A stretch of DNA of 64,000 nt from Tritrichomonas musculus (GCA_039105265.1 JAPFFF010000039.1:124001-188000), one strand, 5' to 3'. Positions 41,128 to 51,205 are shown, numbered from the stretch's first letter. The notes: a model not told the origin generated them from the letters alone. A program made the numbers and translations.

Positions 41128-42262
41128 ATTTACTAATTAGAAAATTTAAATTCAATTTGGGCACAATTTTAAGGAGGCCTTTGGCAGATTTTTTTAACGT
41201 ATTTTTATTCAATATTTATTCTTATTTTGCAACAGAACAAAGAGAAAATGAGAAAAACCAAAAATGACACATTAATGTTATCGATGATATGCATTTATTT
41301 GTAATCTGAAATTTGACGAAATTAATTTTTTCAACAGATGATTTCAAATCTATTTTTATTTCAACTTTTTTAAAAAATTGAATTTTTTGTTTGTCAGCTC
41401 CTGTTAATATAGCGAAGTATGGTATCTGATCTACAAAATATCTCTAAGCCAGCTTTGAACTATCGCCTATTTTTCCAAAAAATGAATCAAAATAATGCAA
41501 AATTGAATACTTTTTCCACCATTGAAAAAAATAAATTGAAAAGGCTTTTAAGAAAATAATTGAATGTATCATAGAAATATTTCAAAGAGTTTTTAAGAAA
41601 TAATTGAATGAAAATTAACAAAAAATATAGAAAAATAAAAGTAGTCAATTTGATTGTTTTTTATGATTTTTGATAATGAAATAGCTGTTGTAGATAAAAA
41701 AATTATTTAATAGAAGCAAAAGTTGTACCACTATTTGTAATTGTACTATCATTATTAGACGTTCGCTGCAAATGAAAAGCCCTCCTTTCACAAAACATTT
41801 CAAGTTGTATACAAAGCGCAACCAAAAATGTAATTCTCACTTACAATGTCAGGTAATCAATCATTAAATAAGAAGTCAACGGTAGTAAAACTATCATATC
41901 TCTTGTTTCCATTGCTTGGACATAAAAGTGTTGGCTCGAATATTTTTATCATGCTTAGTTTTTAATGATGTTTATCCTTTTTAAACCTTTTACTATAAAT
42001 AAACGCATTTCTCAGCCAAATTATTATTCTTTTATGTCTTTTAGTTAAGTCCTTAATAAGAATAAATTGTTTTTTGTTAAAATCACACACATAATTATAA
42101 AAAGCATCATTATTCCGAAAAACAATAAAAATATCCTTTTTTATTCATTTTAAAATATGAAATGATTTCATATTTGGTTGAAATCAAATGCATATTTTTT
42201 AATTTTTTCTTAATAAAATTTATATGAAGATAAGTTTAATATCATAAAAGTTCTTTTGTTTG
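41128..42262. other. Intergenic stretch, nothing recognised apart from one copy of a 33-bp repeat
   Basis: AT-rich. Contains the first copy (42075-42107) of a 33-bp direct repeat whose second copy lies at 42726-42758. No gene-like frame. Confidence 0.5.
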
Positions 42263-42758
42263 CATAGATCACACACACACACACACACACACACATTATT
42301 TTTGGATAATAATAGCCGATACCGAAACTAGTAAATATCATTAACGACCTCAACTTTAACGAACCCATTAGCGATTATATAAGCGAATGCATTTACGACA
42401 GCATTAGCCAATACCAACTTTAACCACTTTTAACGAGTTTCGTATGCAAATCCAATACTGGAGAATCCTGTTTCGGTATTGGCTATTATTATCCAAAAAT
42501 AATGTGTGTGTGTGTGTGATCTATGTAGTTTATGTGCTATAATATATTATAGATGCTGGTCTAGTCTCGAACTTCATTACACCTTTTCGTTTAGTGAAGT
42601 GTTTATCATCACATGGTATCTCTTCATTAAGTTCACGAGTATTAAATTTCCATTTATTTGGATTACGACGTAACAATGTATTCACTGTCTTATAGTCTTT
42701 GGACTCGATAAGTCTAGCGAGTTCATGTTAAAATCACACACATAATTATAAAAAGCAT
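42075..42758 (+). repeat. 33-bp direct repeat pair
   Basis: TGTTAAAATCACACACATAA and the next 13 bases are identical at 42075-42107 and 42726-42758. The pair brackets the CA/TG fold-back and the outermost piece of helicase-like fossil sequence, suggesting a rearrangement in which host sequence was duplicated. Confidence 0.8.
42263..42525. repeat. 263-bp fold-back carrying a CA/TG microsatellite in its arms
   Basis: Arms lie at 42263-42328 and 42470-42525. The left reads CATAGATC, then (CA)n, then ATTATTTTTGGATAATAATA; the right is its complement with a shorter (TG)n. Arm ends are GATACCGAAAC and GTTTCGGTAT. The central loop is rich in TTAACGA words. Probably a MITE; the two arms differ in dinucleotide copy number, as expected from slippage. 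Confidence 0.7.
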
Positions 42759-42879
42759 TCATACCCATCTGGTATTGTCTTAATATCGATTCCATAATAG
42801 TTGTATAGATCTCTTTTGGTAGTAAATTCTATATCAATGTTAGGTTCATTAACTAGTTCATCAACGACATGCTCATCAA

Positions 42880-42970
42880 CGATAGGTTCATTAACTGGTT
42901 CATCAACGATAGGTTCATTAACTGGTTCATTAATGATAGGTTCATCAAAAGATTCATCATCATCAACTGG
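42880..42970 (-). repeat. 24/18-bp tandem repeat in the helicase fossil tail
   Basis: The plus-strand phrase GATAGGTTCATTAACTGGTT is repeated about three times, giving the acidic NEP(I/V)xDEPV-type units near the end of the fossil. Confidence 0.7.
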
Positions 42971-43956
42971 TTCATCATTCTCTTCGAGAACTTCACTTTG
43001 TGAATGGTCATCATCAGCAGATTTACCGAATTGCACACGACCAAACTCATATAATGCGACATTCCAACCTGTTTTACTCATACAATTCCATGCTCTATCA
43101 CGCAGTTCGTTTAAGTATCTCTCATATCTGTTGTTCGGTATCGAGTACTTTCTCTTGTTCAAATGCTTTCCATATCGAACATATACATATACATCCGAGT
43201 TTCGATTTCGGTTTCGACCTAGAAACCGTTTAACACTGGATACAGTATCGATATATGTTTGGACGAATACAGATAGAATATTCTCTTTAATGGACTGTCC
43301 ATTCTGTATAGATGAGGTAGATATAATAACATCAACGTCTTCGTCGAACAAACCATCTTCATTCAACTTAACCTCTTTGTTATCACCTGTATATAAAGCA
43401 ACCTTGTATCTATCTTTTAATAGATTCTTCAATCGATTACATTCTTTCTTATCTTCGATCTTAATTAATACTTTATCGTAGTTCATTCGCTTTGTATCGA
43501 TTAAGTTAACTATCTCAGCTCGTTGTTCATCAGCATCTGGTATCAACTTGTTAACGTATATATTTCGATTGTATCTCTTATCGATACATGGATTAACGAT
43601 TATGTAATCTCTAAAACATGCGAAGTGTTTAATATCGTCAGCAGTAGCACTTATTAACGCAACCTTATCGAACTCTTTAGTAATCTCAATCAATCCAATA
43701 TGTTGTAGTAACATATGTGCTTCATCGATAACTAGAAAGTAATCTAATCGTTGTTCGTTCATGTAATATTCTTCAATTAGATCACCTAGACATTTCGAAG
43801 CTGTGTTGTATGTAGTAATAATCACATTAACTTCATTGTGTACAGCTTTGAGAAACTCTTTAAACGCATTATCGTTAACACACAACCGAATGGAATTAAC
43901 ATACATATCATTCAACTTGGTATAGAACTCTTCAGCGATATTCACTGTTGGAACTA

Positions 43957-45212
43957 TAGGGTGTCCAAAAAAATTTGAGCATCTCGATTTGTGATAAATG
44001 AAAATTATTTTTTTTCTTTTTAAAATAAAGTTCAAATGTTGTTTTTATTGTGCTATTAGAAAATATTCCAGATATTAAATGTGTCAATAATTACGAACTG
44101 TAATTTATGGTAAAAACATAAACGTATAGAAAATATAAACGTATTTATTATTTTTTTTTATTGGTGACTTAAGTATTTTTGATATATTTATGTTTAGAAT
44201 ATCCATGGAGCTGATCAATATATATTAAAATAATTAATGGAATTAACTATATTATATTATTTCTTTATAAATAAGTTATCAAGCCCACTTGATGATTAAA
44301 AGGTTAAGAAAAGTTCATTATATATTTTTCTGAATTGAATCACTCGTAAATTGATGATCGATCTATTAATCAACGAGACATAAAGATAATCAATTTTCAA
44401 AAAAAGGGAATTATTTGTTGCACAATTAAGAATTAAAAAAAGTCATATGCTTTGTTTGGGTAGAATATTGGATTGTGAAAATTTGATTTTATTCACTTTT
44501 TAATGTCTGCTATTTTTCTCTCTAAAAGTGAAACGAAATCAGATTTTTTCGCAATTTTCCCAGCTCAAATATTAATATTAAAATAAAACTATTCCGAATT
44601 TACAATCAGTAAGATGTGAAATTTAAATTATAAAGATCATATCTTCATGCAATTATTTATTTGTTCTTGAAGGTCAACAAAATTCAATTTTGTTCAAAAA
44701 TGCCAAAATTTAAAAAAATCGCCAATTATTATTATTTTGGCAAAATAAAAGGACGTAGTTTTATATATATAATTTATTTGTCATATGAAGAATATTATTT
44801 AATAAAAAAAATTTACAGTTACTTATTATTCATGCTAACAAGATTGCAAATATTTTGCCAAGCTTTCAAAAAATTTTTTTGAATACAATACCAATAATTT
44901 TATTCAGAAATCAATAAACAAATGCATTCATTTAATCTACTCATTAGTTTTATATAACATATATGTTTACATTTTTAAATATGTTTTATTTGCTCAATCA
45001 AATGAATCCTAATGAAAAAAATTTAATTGTTTTCTCAAAAATTCAATAATCAAAGATGCAAAGTTAAATGAATCATATTCAAATTAATATACAAGATTCT
45101 TGCTTAATTTTAATATTATATATATTTTATTAATAAAAGTTATTAATAAATCAAAAATTATCTTTATATCTTTTATACAGATGTAGATGCTCAAATTTTT
45201 TTGGACACCCTA
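43957..45212. mobile_element. 1252-bp Tc1/mariner-like non-autonomous transposon inside the helicase fossil
   Basis: Perfect 26-bp inverted ends beginning GGGTGTCCAAAAAAATTTGA lie at 43959-43984 and 45185-45210. The element is flanked by TA on both sides (43957-43958 and 45211-45212). The interior has no transposase frame; the longest frame is 73 codons (44661-44882) and low-complexity. A TA target and short perfect ends fit the Tc1/mariner superfamily. Identity of the ends argues for recent movement. Confidence 0.85.
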
Positions 45213-45518
45213 TATAACCATAAACCTCTCTGTACTATGTGATGCAATCCATTTACAAATAGCAGTCGATTTACCAGAACCGATTGGAGCTTCACAGATG
45301 AACTTCTTGGTCCGAATTTGTTTAGTGATCTTCCGTAAATCATACTTGTTATGGTCTATGTAATAATAATAATCTTCATAATCCATATAATCGATTTCAT
45401 CGCCATTCTCATCACAAAGTTCTAGTTCATCATCGATATTTACTGGCGGTTCACTATTAGTTAGGTGTTTAATCGTTGTTTCATCTTCTAATGGTTTGCC
45501 ATGTGTGTGGAAACTCAA

Positions 45519-45747
45519 GATTGTCTTGAATAATTTGAATGATATTCTAATATAATACTTAACAGATATTGTAAAATAGTTCTATAAAATAAAATTTTAT
45601 TCTGTCTTGTAGATATGAAGAAAAATCAAAATCAAAAAATGGTTTAAAAGTATGAGAAATTTAACTATAGAAAAAATTGAAATAATATTTAAATAAAATA
45701 TTATTTTTAAAATATCTCCATTTTTGTGATATGGCAAATCAAAACAA

Positions 45748-45794
<47 letters not shown>

Positions 45795-46165
45795 TAAAAA
45801 ATAATATACATTATTCTTTATTATAAATAAAATTATAAATTAAATTTTAAATTGAATGTATTACTTAACAAAGCAATGCATATTTTCTCATTACCTTATA
45901 TAGGGTGTCAGATAAGTTTCCAGACTCAGTACAAAAGAAGCAATATTTCATGGTAAAGAGAATATTTAACATATTTTTTAGTAATTGCCAAGAGAATATT
46001 AAACAATGCTTGTAAAAAAAAATCAAATAGAAGAAGGCTTGATTTATATCAACAATAATATTTTTCTGACAGATTTTTACCATTGAAGATAAATGATATT
46101 TCAAAAGTTTTAATTCATTGTAAAATTTAAAAAAAGTAATAAATATAAATTAGCAAATCAGAATA
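45519..46165. other. Spacer with a long A tract and a mariner-like solo end
   Basis: Contains an A tract of about 39 bases (45751-45789) and, at about 45899, a sequence like a mariner inverted repeat (next feature). No intact gene. Confidence 0.45.
45899..46104 (-). pseudogene. Possible mariner transposon 3' remnant
   Basis: TAGGGTGTCAGATAAGTTTC at 45899 followed by CAGACTCAG resembles mariner inverted repeats (pattern GnTGnCnGATAAGTnnCCnGnCT). The adjoining minus-strand frame contains ICQKNIIVDINQAFFY, loosely like the C-terminal WQKxIDxxGxYF motif of mariner transposases. The rest of the transposase and the partner end were not found. Low confidence. Confidence 0.3.
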
Positions 46166-46168
46166 AGT

Positions 46169-46440
46169 CCGATCAGAATAGTAGTATATACGAGTCGGTT
46201 TCCGCTGGGGCTGGCACCCCAAGCGTCAACACGAACTCGTCATAAAAGAAAAAGAAAAGAAAAGAAAAAGAAAAGAAAAGAAAAAAGAAAAAAAGAAAAA
46301 AATATTCTTGTTCTCACTACTGCTCCCCATCAATGAAACGGCACAGGTACCCCACCCCACAACCGCCCATCTATGAAACGGCACAGGTACCAGCCCCGAG
46401 AATCTCGTACCTACTACAACAAAAATTAAAATAAAAGAAG
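46169..46440. repeat. GC-rich hairpin, GA-rich tract and 24-bp direct repeat (candidate Polinton terminal region)
   Basis: A strong hairpin at 46191-46239 (CGAGT...GCTGGGG CTGGCA CCCCAAGC...ACTCG) is followed by an AAAAGAAAAG tract (46244-46300). Two copies of CCCATC(A/T)ATGAAACGGCAC plus AGGTACC follow, at about 46327-46350 and 46366-46392. The zone is far more GC-rich than its surroundings and lies just outside the first Polinton gene, where Polinton terminal repeats with internal tandem repeats are expected. Confidence 0.5.
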
Positions 46441-46791
46441 TTAGATTTTACTAAGTAGTTCTTCTATATGAGGTAGTTCAGCATTAGTTTGAACACCTAC
46501 ATCCCAAAGGTCTTCAGTTTGAACACCTATCTCTTTATATTCATAGGGAATAAAATGACACTCTGTCACTATAAACATTTCTTCTTCTTCTTCTTCTTGA
46601 TGTTCCTTATAGTTTTTATACAAGCCCACTCGCTTTTTTTTCTTTGGGAACTTGGTAATGTTTCTTTCTTTGTCATCAAGAGGATAATGACGAGGTTCAT
46701 TATTATCAATTCTATCAACAATGATTTTCCCCCACTTGTTCATACGAAAATAAAAATGAAATGAATCATTTAAAAAGTGAGTAAATGTCAT
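46441..46791 (-). CDS. Polinton protein of unknown function
   Basis: Minus-strand frame. The first ATG (46791) gives 116 residues, a second ATG at 46743 (MNKWGKIIVDRID) gives 100. The second may be the real start because the divergent HNH gene begins at 46785. The product is basic in the middle (KFPKKKKRVG), has an acidic run (EEEEEEMF) and ends with two copies of a G-V-Q-T motif (IGVQTEDLWDVGVQTNAE). No domain recognised. First gene from the presumed left end of the element. Confidence 0.55.
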   Translation of the reverse strand: MTFTHFLNDSFHFYFRMNKWGKIIVDRIDNNEPRHYPLDDKERNITKFPKKKKRVGLYKNYKEHQEEEEEEMFIVTECHFIPYEYKEIGVQTEDLWDVGVQTNAELPHIEELLSKI

Positions 46792-47120
46792 TTGTGCCAC
46801 TCAAAGGCTTTACTAACGACTATGAGATACTGAATAGGTACCCCTTTACTATAAGACGTAAGAGTAATCATTTTATATGCAAAGATGCAAAACATATAAA
46901 GGGGTATATACGAGTATGTCTAAATGGCAACTACTACTTGAAACATGTACTTATAGCAAGACAGTTCATACCTAATGATGACCCACAACATAAAATAGAG
47001 GTAGACCATATCAATAGGAATAGGGCTGACTACCATCTAAGCAACTTAAGATGGATAACCCCAACTGATAGTAACTATAACAGGGATATGCCCAAAATTA
47101 TAAATGCGAGGGCAGATTAG
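46785..47120 (+). CDS. HNH endonuclease-like protein
   Basis: 111 residues from ATG. The N-terminal part (KGFTNDYEILNRYPFTIRRK) resembles the NUMOD-type DNA-contact module of phage HNH nucleases. The C-terminal half carries the HNH core (KIEVDHINRNRADYHLSNLR followed by WITPTDSNYNR), with the DHIN motif, the central N and the LRW closing strand. Such stand-alone HNH nucleases are frequent passengers in phages and large DNA viruses. In a Polinton it may be a homing-type passenger or help in replication or repair. The start ATG lies in GAGTAAATG, and a TCATTT initiator-like word is 20 nt upstream. Confidence 0.75.
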   Translation: MSFVPLKGFTNDYEILNRYPFTIRRKSNHFICKDAKHIKGYIRVCLNGNYYLKHVLIARQFIPNDDPQHKIEVDHINRNRADYHLSNLRWITPTDSNYNRDMPKIINARAD

Positions 47121-47361
47121 ATATTTGGTACTCTAAGAACTCAAAGGCAAAATGTTCTATTTGGTCGATAAATTCCAAATCACCATCTTTCATCATTACA
47201 CCAAGAAATTCAGGTTCGAAATACTCAGCAGCTAACTCTTTTATCTTATTAATTAAAATATTACATACTCCCTCATTAGTCTCACATCTATAATCATAGA
47301 GGTAAGATACTATTTTATAGAGGATATATATACGCTCTTTTATGGTCATGAAATAAGCCAT
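47098..47361 (-). CDS. Small Polinton protein, unknown
   Basis: 87 residues from an ATG in TATAAATG. Predominantly helical and acidic (YILYKIVSYLYDYRCETNEG, IKELAAEYFEPEFLGVMMKD, DQIEHFAFEFLEYQISNL). Its 3' end overlaps the HNH gene tail by about 23 nt in the convergent direction. It lies divergently 66 nt from the protease gene. No family recognised. Confidence 0.55.
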   Translation of the reverse strand: MAYFMTIKERIYILYKIVSYLYDYRCETNEGVCNILINKIKELAAEYFEPEFLGVMMKDGDLEFIDQIEHFAFEFLEYQISNLPSHL

Positions 47362-47427
47362 TTATACAGAAATAAAAAAAATGAAATAAACAACATCTTC
47401 TTCTTCTTTCTTTTATTTGATTTTTAA

Positions 47428-49005
47428 ATGACAAGTGATGTAGGTACACAAACTAAACCTAACAATAAAATACAACTACTACAAGGTACTATTAAATTTC
47501 GACCTAAACTAGTTGATAGAGATGTTGCAAGATTAACAAGAGGTTTGGGTCAAACTATATGGAAGTTCTCTAATAATCAAATAAATCTACAAAAATTATA
47601 TGAGACATATTTAAATACTAGTATAGCTTTTAAAGACGTACTTGAATTTGCTAATAGACTCAAGAGAGAGAAACCAAGAGCAAAATTTACAGGTTGCGTG
47701 TTTGCGATTAAGAAAAATCAAGATGATAAAGATGAACATGGGCATTACATAACAGTATTAAAGCCATATCAATATTCTCTCCAAGAATCAGATCAAGGTA
47801 TATTAACAGAGATAAAATTACATTATGATATTATCAACATAAGGATATCTCGAATGAAGACTGAGGAGGAAAAACAAGCAGCTAGAGAACTGAGAGAGCA
47901 GATGAAAGAAAGAACATTGAAAAGTGATAAGAAAGAATATAAAACTAGAGGTATTCAAACAGATGATATACCAGAATTGGCTCCATTACCCAGACCTCCA
48001 ACTTTAAATCGAAATGATTATCATCTTAACCTTAGGAAAATCGGTAGGAACCGACCCACAAATGTTGAGCCACCAACAAGGGATCAAAATCAAAACAGAA
48101 TTCAACTTTTACTTCAAAGTAGTACAAATTTAGACGAGGATGATAGACCTAAGAAAAAATCAAAACAACATAAGAAAAAATCAAAACGACCTCGTTCACC
48201 TTCACCTCCACCTCCTCCTCCTTCTCGTTCACCTTCACCTCCACCACCTCCACCACCTCCTCCTTCATCACCACCTCCACAGTTTCCATCATCACATACC
48301 TCTCGAGGTACTAGTCCTCCTCCAAGAGAACCCCGTATGACACCACAGAAGACAGGAGAGTTTACAGTAGACCAAAGACGTCATAAAATTCATGATTGGA
48401 GGAGTTTAGTCAATGATGAAAATATAGAAGAAGATGTTATTGATGACTACTTGAAACTTCTATATAACAAAGGAAAGAGATTGAATAAACAACCTGGTCA
48501 AAATGAAGCAGAGTTTGATAAAAAGAAAATATTGGTTGTACCTACTGCATTTTATACCCTCCTTTCTATGGCATATGAGACTAATGATATGGAAAAAATA
48601 CATGAACTGATGAAAAGTCCTATCTCAGGTAAACAGTCATTTACACATTTCGATAAAGTATTTGTCCCCATTTGCTCAGATGGAGAACATTGGGTTTTAT
48701 GTATTGTTCGATATCCAAAGAAAATAATCGAATGCTATGACTCTGAGAATAAGTCAATGGCACCAGAGGTAAAGACACTTAATAAGTGGATCAATATTTC
48801 AGGAACAGGTAAGTTAAAAGCAAAATATTATGATGTACCTAGTCAAAGGAATAACAAGGATTGTGGAGTGTTTCTAATGGAATCTTGTCGTACCTTTTTG
48901 CATGAAGGAAATGGTAAGTTTAAACAACGCAATATACCAGATATTAGAAAGAGAATACTTCGAGAACTTCAAAACAATGAATTAGAAACAGGTGTTGTAT
49001 ATTAA
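47428..49005 (+). CDS. Polinton cysteine protease (adenain/Ulp1 type) with long N-terminal region
   Basis: 525 residues. About 1-175 is an unassigned globular region; about 235-310 is disordered and very Pro/Ser-rich (SPSPPPPPPSR-type). The C-terminal 190 residues are a Ulp1/adenovirus-type cysteine protease with His in DGEHWVLCIV (about 421), Asp in ECYDSENKS (about 438), Gln before NNKDCGVF (about 473) and Cys in the same motif (about 479). In adenovirus and Polintons this enzyme matures capsid precursors. Two G-x-Q-T motifs occur, DVGTQTKP near the start and RGIQTDDI near residue 176. First of a run of ten plus-strand genes, most spaced by under 60 nt. Confidence 0.85.
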   Translation: MTSDVGTQTKPNNKIQLLQGTIKFRPKLVDRDVARLTRGLGQTIWKFSNNQINLQKLYETYLNTSIAFKDVLEFANRLKREKPRAKFTGCVFAIKKNQDDKDEHGHYITVLKPYQYSLQESDQGILTEIKLHYDIINIRISRMKTEEEKQAARELREQMKERTLKSDKKEYKTRGIQTDDIPELAPLPRPPTLNRNDYHLNLRKIGRNRPTNVEPPTRDQNQNRIQLLLQSSTNLDEDDRPKKKSKQHKKKSKRPRSPSPPPPPPSRSPSPPPPPPPPPSSPPPQFPSSHTSRGTSPPPREPRMTPQKTGEFTVDQRRHKIHDWRSLVNDENIEEDVIDDYLKLLYNKGKRLNKQPGQNEAEFDKKKILVVPTAFYTLLSMAYETNDMEKIHELMKSPISGKQSFTHFDKVFVPICSDGEHWVLCIVRYPKKIIECYDSENKSMAPEVKTLNKWINISGTGKLKAKYYDVPSQRNNKDCGVFLMESCRTFLHEGNGKFKQRNIPDIRKRILRELQNNELETGVVY

Positions 49006-49029
49006 TAAAGACTTTTTATTCAACTCGAA

Positions 49030-50034
49030 ATGGAATTACCACCAAGTGTTAACACTTTATATCCTAATCGAGATAATATAGTTAATGATGGTAATACACC
49101 TCTTCCAATCGAAACAGCCTACTTCCTTGAGGATGCTCAACATGATAAAGCTAAGTTTAATAGGTATTGGTTTAATTTCCCACCAGAATGGTCAACTGCA
49201 AACAAAGGGGAATCTATTGTTGGTGTTCGTTCAGCGCATATCATTAAGAGAAGACGCAAATTAGAATTTAATGTGACTATATTTAAAGTACAAAAATCCT
49301 ACTTTGTTTTACATGGAGGAAATATAAACGACCCTATTTTAACTCAAGAACTAGTTGATAAATTCTACCAGGACGAGCTCAAAGTAGAATATGAAAAAGA
49401 GCCTACTTGGAAATGGATAGCAAATTTTGATGTTATTGATTGGGTGTCAGAGGAAGGGGACTTAAGAGGGTTCTTTGATGCTGTCAACACCGCGATGAAA
49501 TCTTGGATAGCTATGCATGGACAATATGGAAATGCATTTTCCCAAAATGATTCATTAATTGCATATCGAGATATACAAACAGATGGATATTATGATAAAG
49601 ATGGTTTTCATGAAATTATATATACCAAAAATAATGATAATATAGAGGAAGATTCAAGCCAATTTATCAATTTTTTCCAAATTGGTGATTGGAATGAGGA
49701 CTTTGCAGATGTGTTTAATATAGGCACAGGAGCTTATCAAAATAACCCTAAGAAGTATTCAACTTTAAGTAAGAGGTTGGTATTTGATAATGTATGGGAC
49801 AGACATCCATGTAAAATATATTCATCTATTGGTGAACAAGCATTGCATAACTATATTGGAGATAGTGATGTTGAATATAGTCCTATTAAGTACTTCAAGT
49901 TAAACTCAATGGACCAAAGGTTTTGGATAGACTTCTATAGTGATGCACATTATAATTGTCCAACCAAACTACCTCCTAAAGATTCATTTGTTATCGAAAT
50001 GCAATTCCTTCAATACGATAAGATGTTTATTTAA
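49030..50034 (+). CDS. Polinton structural-type protein, possible minor capsid
   Basis: 334 residues, 24 nt after the protease gene and 6 nt before the integrase. Beta-rich profile with aromatic residues. It opens MELPPSVNTLYPNRD, with segments GVRSAHIIKRRRKLEFNVTI and ILTQELVDKFYQDELKVEYE and a C-terminal strand DSFVIEMQFLQYDKMFI. Length and beta content are compatible with the single-jelly-roll minor capsid (penton) protein expected in every Polinton, but I see no decisive motif; assignment is inference from position and fold-like composition. Confidence 0.5.
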   Translation: MELPPSVNTLYPNRDNIVNDGNTPLPIETAYFLEDAQHDKAKFNRYWFNFPPEWSTANKGESIVGVRSAHIIKRRRKLEFNVTIFKVQKSYFVLHGGNINDPILTQELVDKFYQDELKVEYEKEPTWKWIANFDVIDWVSEEGDLRGFFDAVNTAMKSWIAMHGQYGNAFSQNDSLIAYRDIQTDGYYDKDGFHEIIYTKNNDNIEEDSSQFINFFQIGDWNEDFADVFNIGTGAYQNNPKKYSTLSKRLVFDNVWDRHPCKIYSSIGEQALHNYIGDSDVEYSPIKYFKLNSMDQRFWIDFYSDAHYNCPTKLPPKDSFVIEMQFLQYDKMFI

Positions 50035-50040
50035 AAATAA

Positions 50041-51195
50041 ATGAGTAAAGAAGAACCAAGCCCATATGAAAAATTATACAACAAAGCTAAATGGAAGACC
50101 TTGGACAAATACCTTAGCATGGCAAAACAAGAGAATCTAAATGAAGAAGAAGCAAAGAAATACTTTGATGAAAGAGTAGTACATGATAAGAGAGTACCTA
50201 AAGCACAATTTATACCTATTGTATCCAAACATCCTCATGGTTATCAAATGGATACCTTCATTAATAATAAAGAGGCAGGTGGGTTGAATTATCTAATGTT
50301 CATCAATATCAACACCAGAAAAGCATATGCATATCCTATGAATGGTAAAGGAGCAAGAGAAGTATTAACAGCACTTCATAAATTTGTTAATGATGTACCT
50401 CATGTATATTCGATAACAAGTGATGAGGATGCAGCATATTTATCATCAACAGTCTTAGACTTCATGAGAGAGAAGAACATAAAATACCGAACAACAACTG
50501 AGAATAACCATAATGTACTTGGCATTATTAATAGGTTTATGAGAACTATAAGAGATGCTATTGGTGAAAATAGGTTTATTCAACCAAAGGAGATGCATGA
50601 TTTGGTCAACATATATAACAACTCTCCTCATAGGTCTTTAGATAATAAAGCACCTAATGATATTACTCCAGAGGATGAAATAAAGTACATACAAAAGAAT
50701 GCACGCATTAATCCATACCATTTTAATCCAGGTGAGAAGGTCAGGTTAGTACTCGAAAAAGAACCATTTGGTAAAAGAAGAAGTAATTTGTCCAATGAGT
50801 CTTATATAGTTGACTCACAAAAAGGTAACCAGTTTGTGGTCAAGTCCAAAGATGGTTCAACTAGTTCATTCCCTGGATATAGGTTGTTAAGGACAAGAGA
50901 CAAAAGGATTAAAGTAGCTGAAAGACTAAATGAAGGTAAAGAAGGTATTATTGAAAAAATATATAACTTTGATGAAGATACTGGTAAGTATGATTTAAAA
51001 TGGGAAGGAGTCGAAGGTGATGATGCCTTTGCTAGACAAACTATTAGAGATGTAAGGAGAGGTAATCCATTAGTACTTGGTACAGCAGAAAGACAATATT
51101 GGTTGGAACAAAAGAAAAATTATGAACGACAAATTAAAGCAGGTCAAAAGGTTGAGGGCAAACCAATACCAGATAAAATTATGAAATACATTTAA
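50041..51195 (+). CDS. Polinton integrase (retroviral-type, rve fold)
   Basis: 384 residues. The catalytic-core fold runs from about residue 55 to 215: PHGYQMDTFIN opening strand, YLMFININTRKAYAYPMNGK hairpin, YSITSDEDAAYLSS strand, and NHNVLGIINRFMRTIRDAIG helix. It closes with YNNSPHRSLDNKAPNDITPE, typical of integrases (the HRSL...P motif). A C-terminal DNA/chromatin-binding SH3-like part follows (VRLVLEKEPFGKRR; YDLKWEGVEG). In Polintons this enzyme inserts the linear element, giving a 6-bp target duplication. It is encoded between the possible minor capsid gene and the ATPase. Confidence 0.85.
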   Translation: MSKEEPSPYEKLYNKAKWKTLDKYLSMAKQENLNEEEAKKYFDERVVHDKRVPKAQFIPIVSKHPHGYQMDTFINNKEAGGLNYLMFININTRKAYAYPMNGKGAREVLTALHKFVNDVPHVYSITSDEDAAYLSSTVLDFMREKNIKYRTTTENNHNVLGIINRFMRTIRDAIGENRFIQPKEMHDLVNIYNNSPHRSLDNKAPNDITPEDEIKYIQKNARINPYHFNPGEKVRLVLEKEPFGKRRSNLSNESYIVDSQKGNQFVVKSKDGSTSSFPGYRLLRTRDKRIKVAERLNEGKEGIIEKIYNFDEDTGKYDLKWEGVEGDDAFARQTIRDVRRGNPLVLGTAERQYWLEQKKNYERQIKAGQKVEGKPIPDKIMKYI

Positions 51196-51205
51196 AAATT
51201 TGTAA

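Larger units (their letters stand above)
42534..45518 (-). pseudogene. Fossil of a viral-type SF2 helicase (origin-binding-protein-like), broken
   Basis: Minus-strand remains of a superfamily 2 helicase resembling herpesvirus-type origin-binding proteins and their relatives in virus-like elements. The N-terminal part (45518-45211) holds the Walker A motif APIGSGKST. The part left of the inserted transposon holds the DEAH box (VIDEAHMLL), motif III (ALISATADD) and helicase C-terminal motifs, followed by a tail of repeated acidic (NEPIVDEPV) units. The fossil is broken in about three places, one being the insertion of the 1.25-kb DNA transposon at 43959-45210. It may be an accessory gene of the neighbouring Polinton or a leftover of a second virus-like element; the window cannot decide. 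The well-kept motifs suggest a fairly young relic. Confidence 0.65.

Noticed and set aside
42801-43481. 226-codon plus-strand frame over the helicase fossil
   Set aside because: Ser/Thr-rich antisense reading of the helicase; the minus strand carries the recognisable motifs.
45751-45789. A tract as the tail of a retroposed gene
   Set aside because: No gene-like sequence ends at it, and no flanking duplication was seen.
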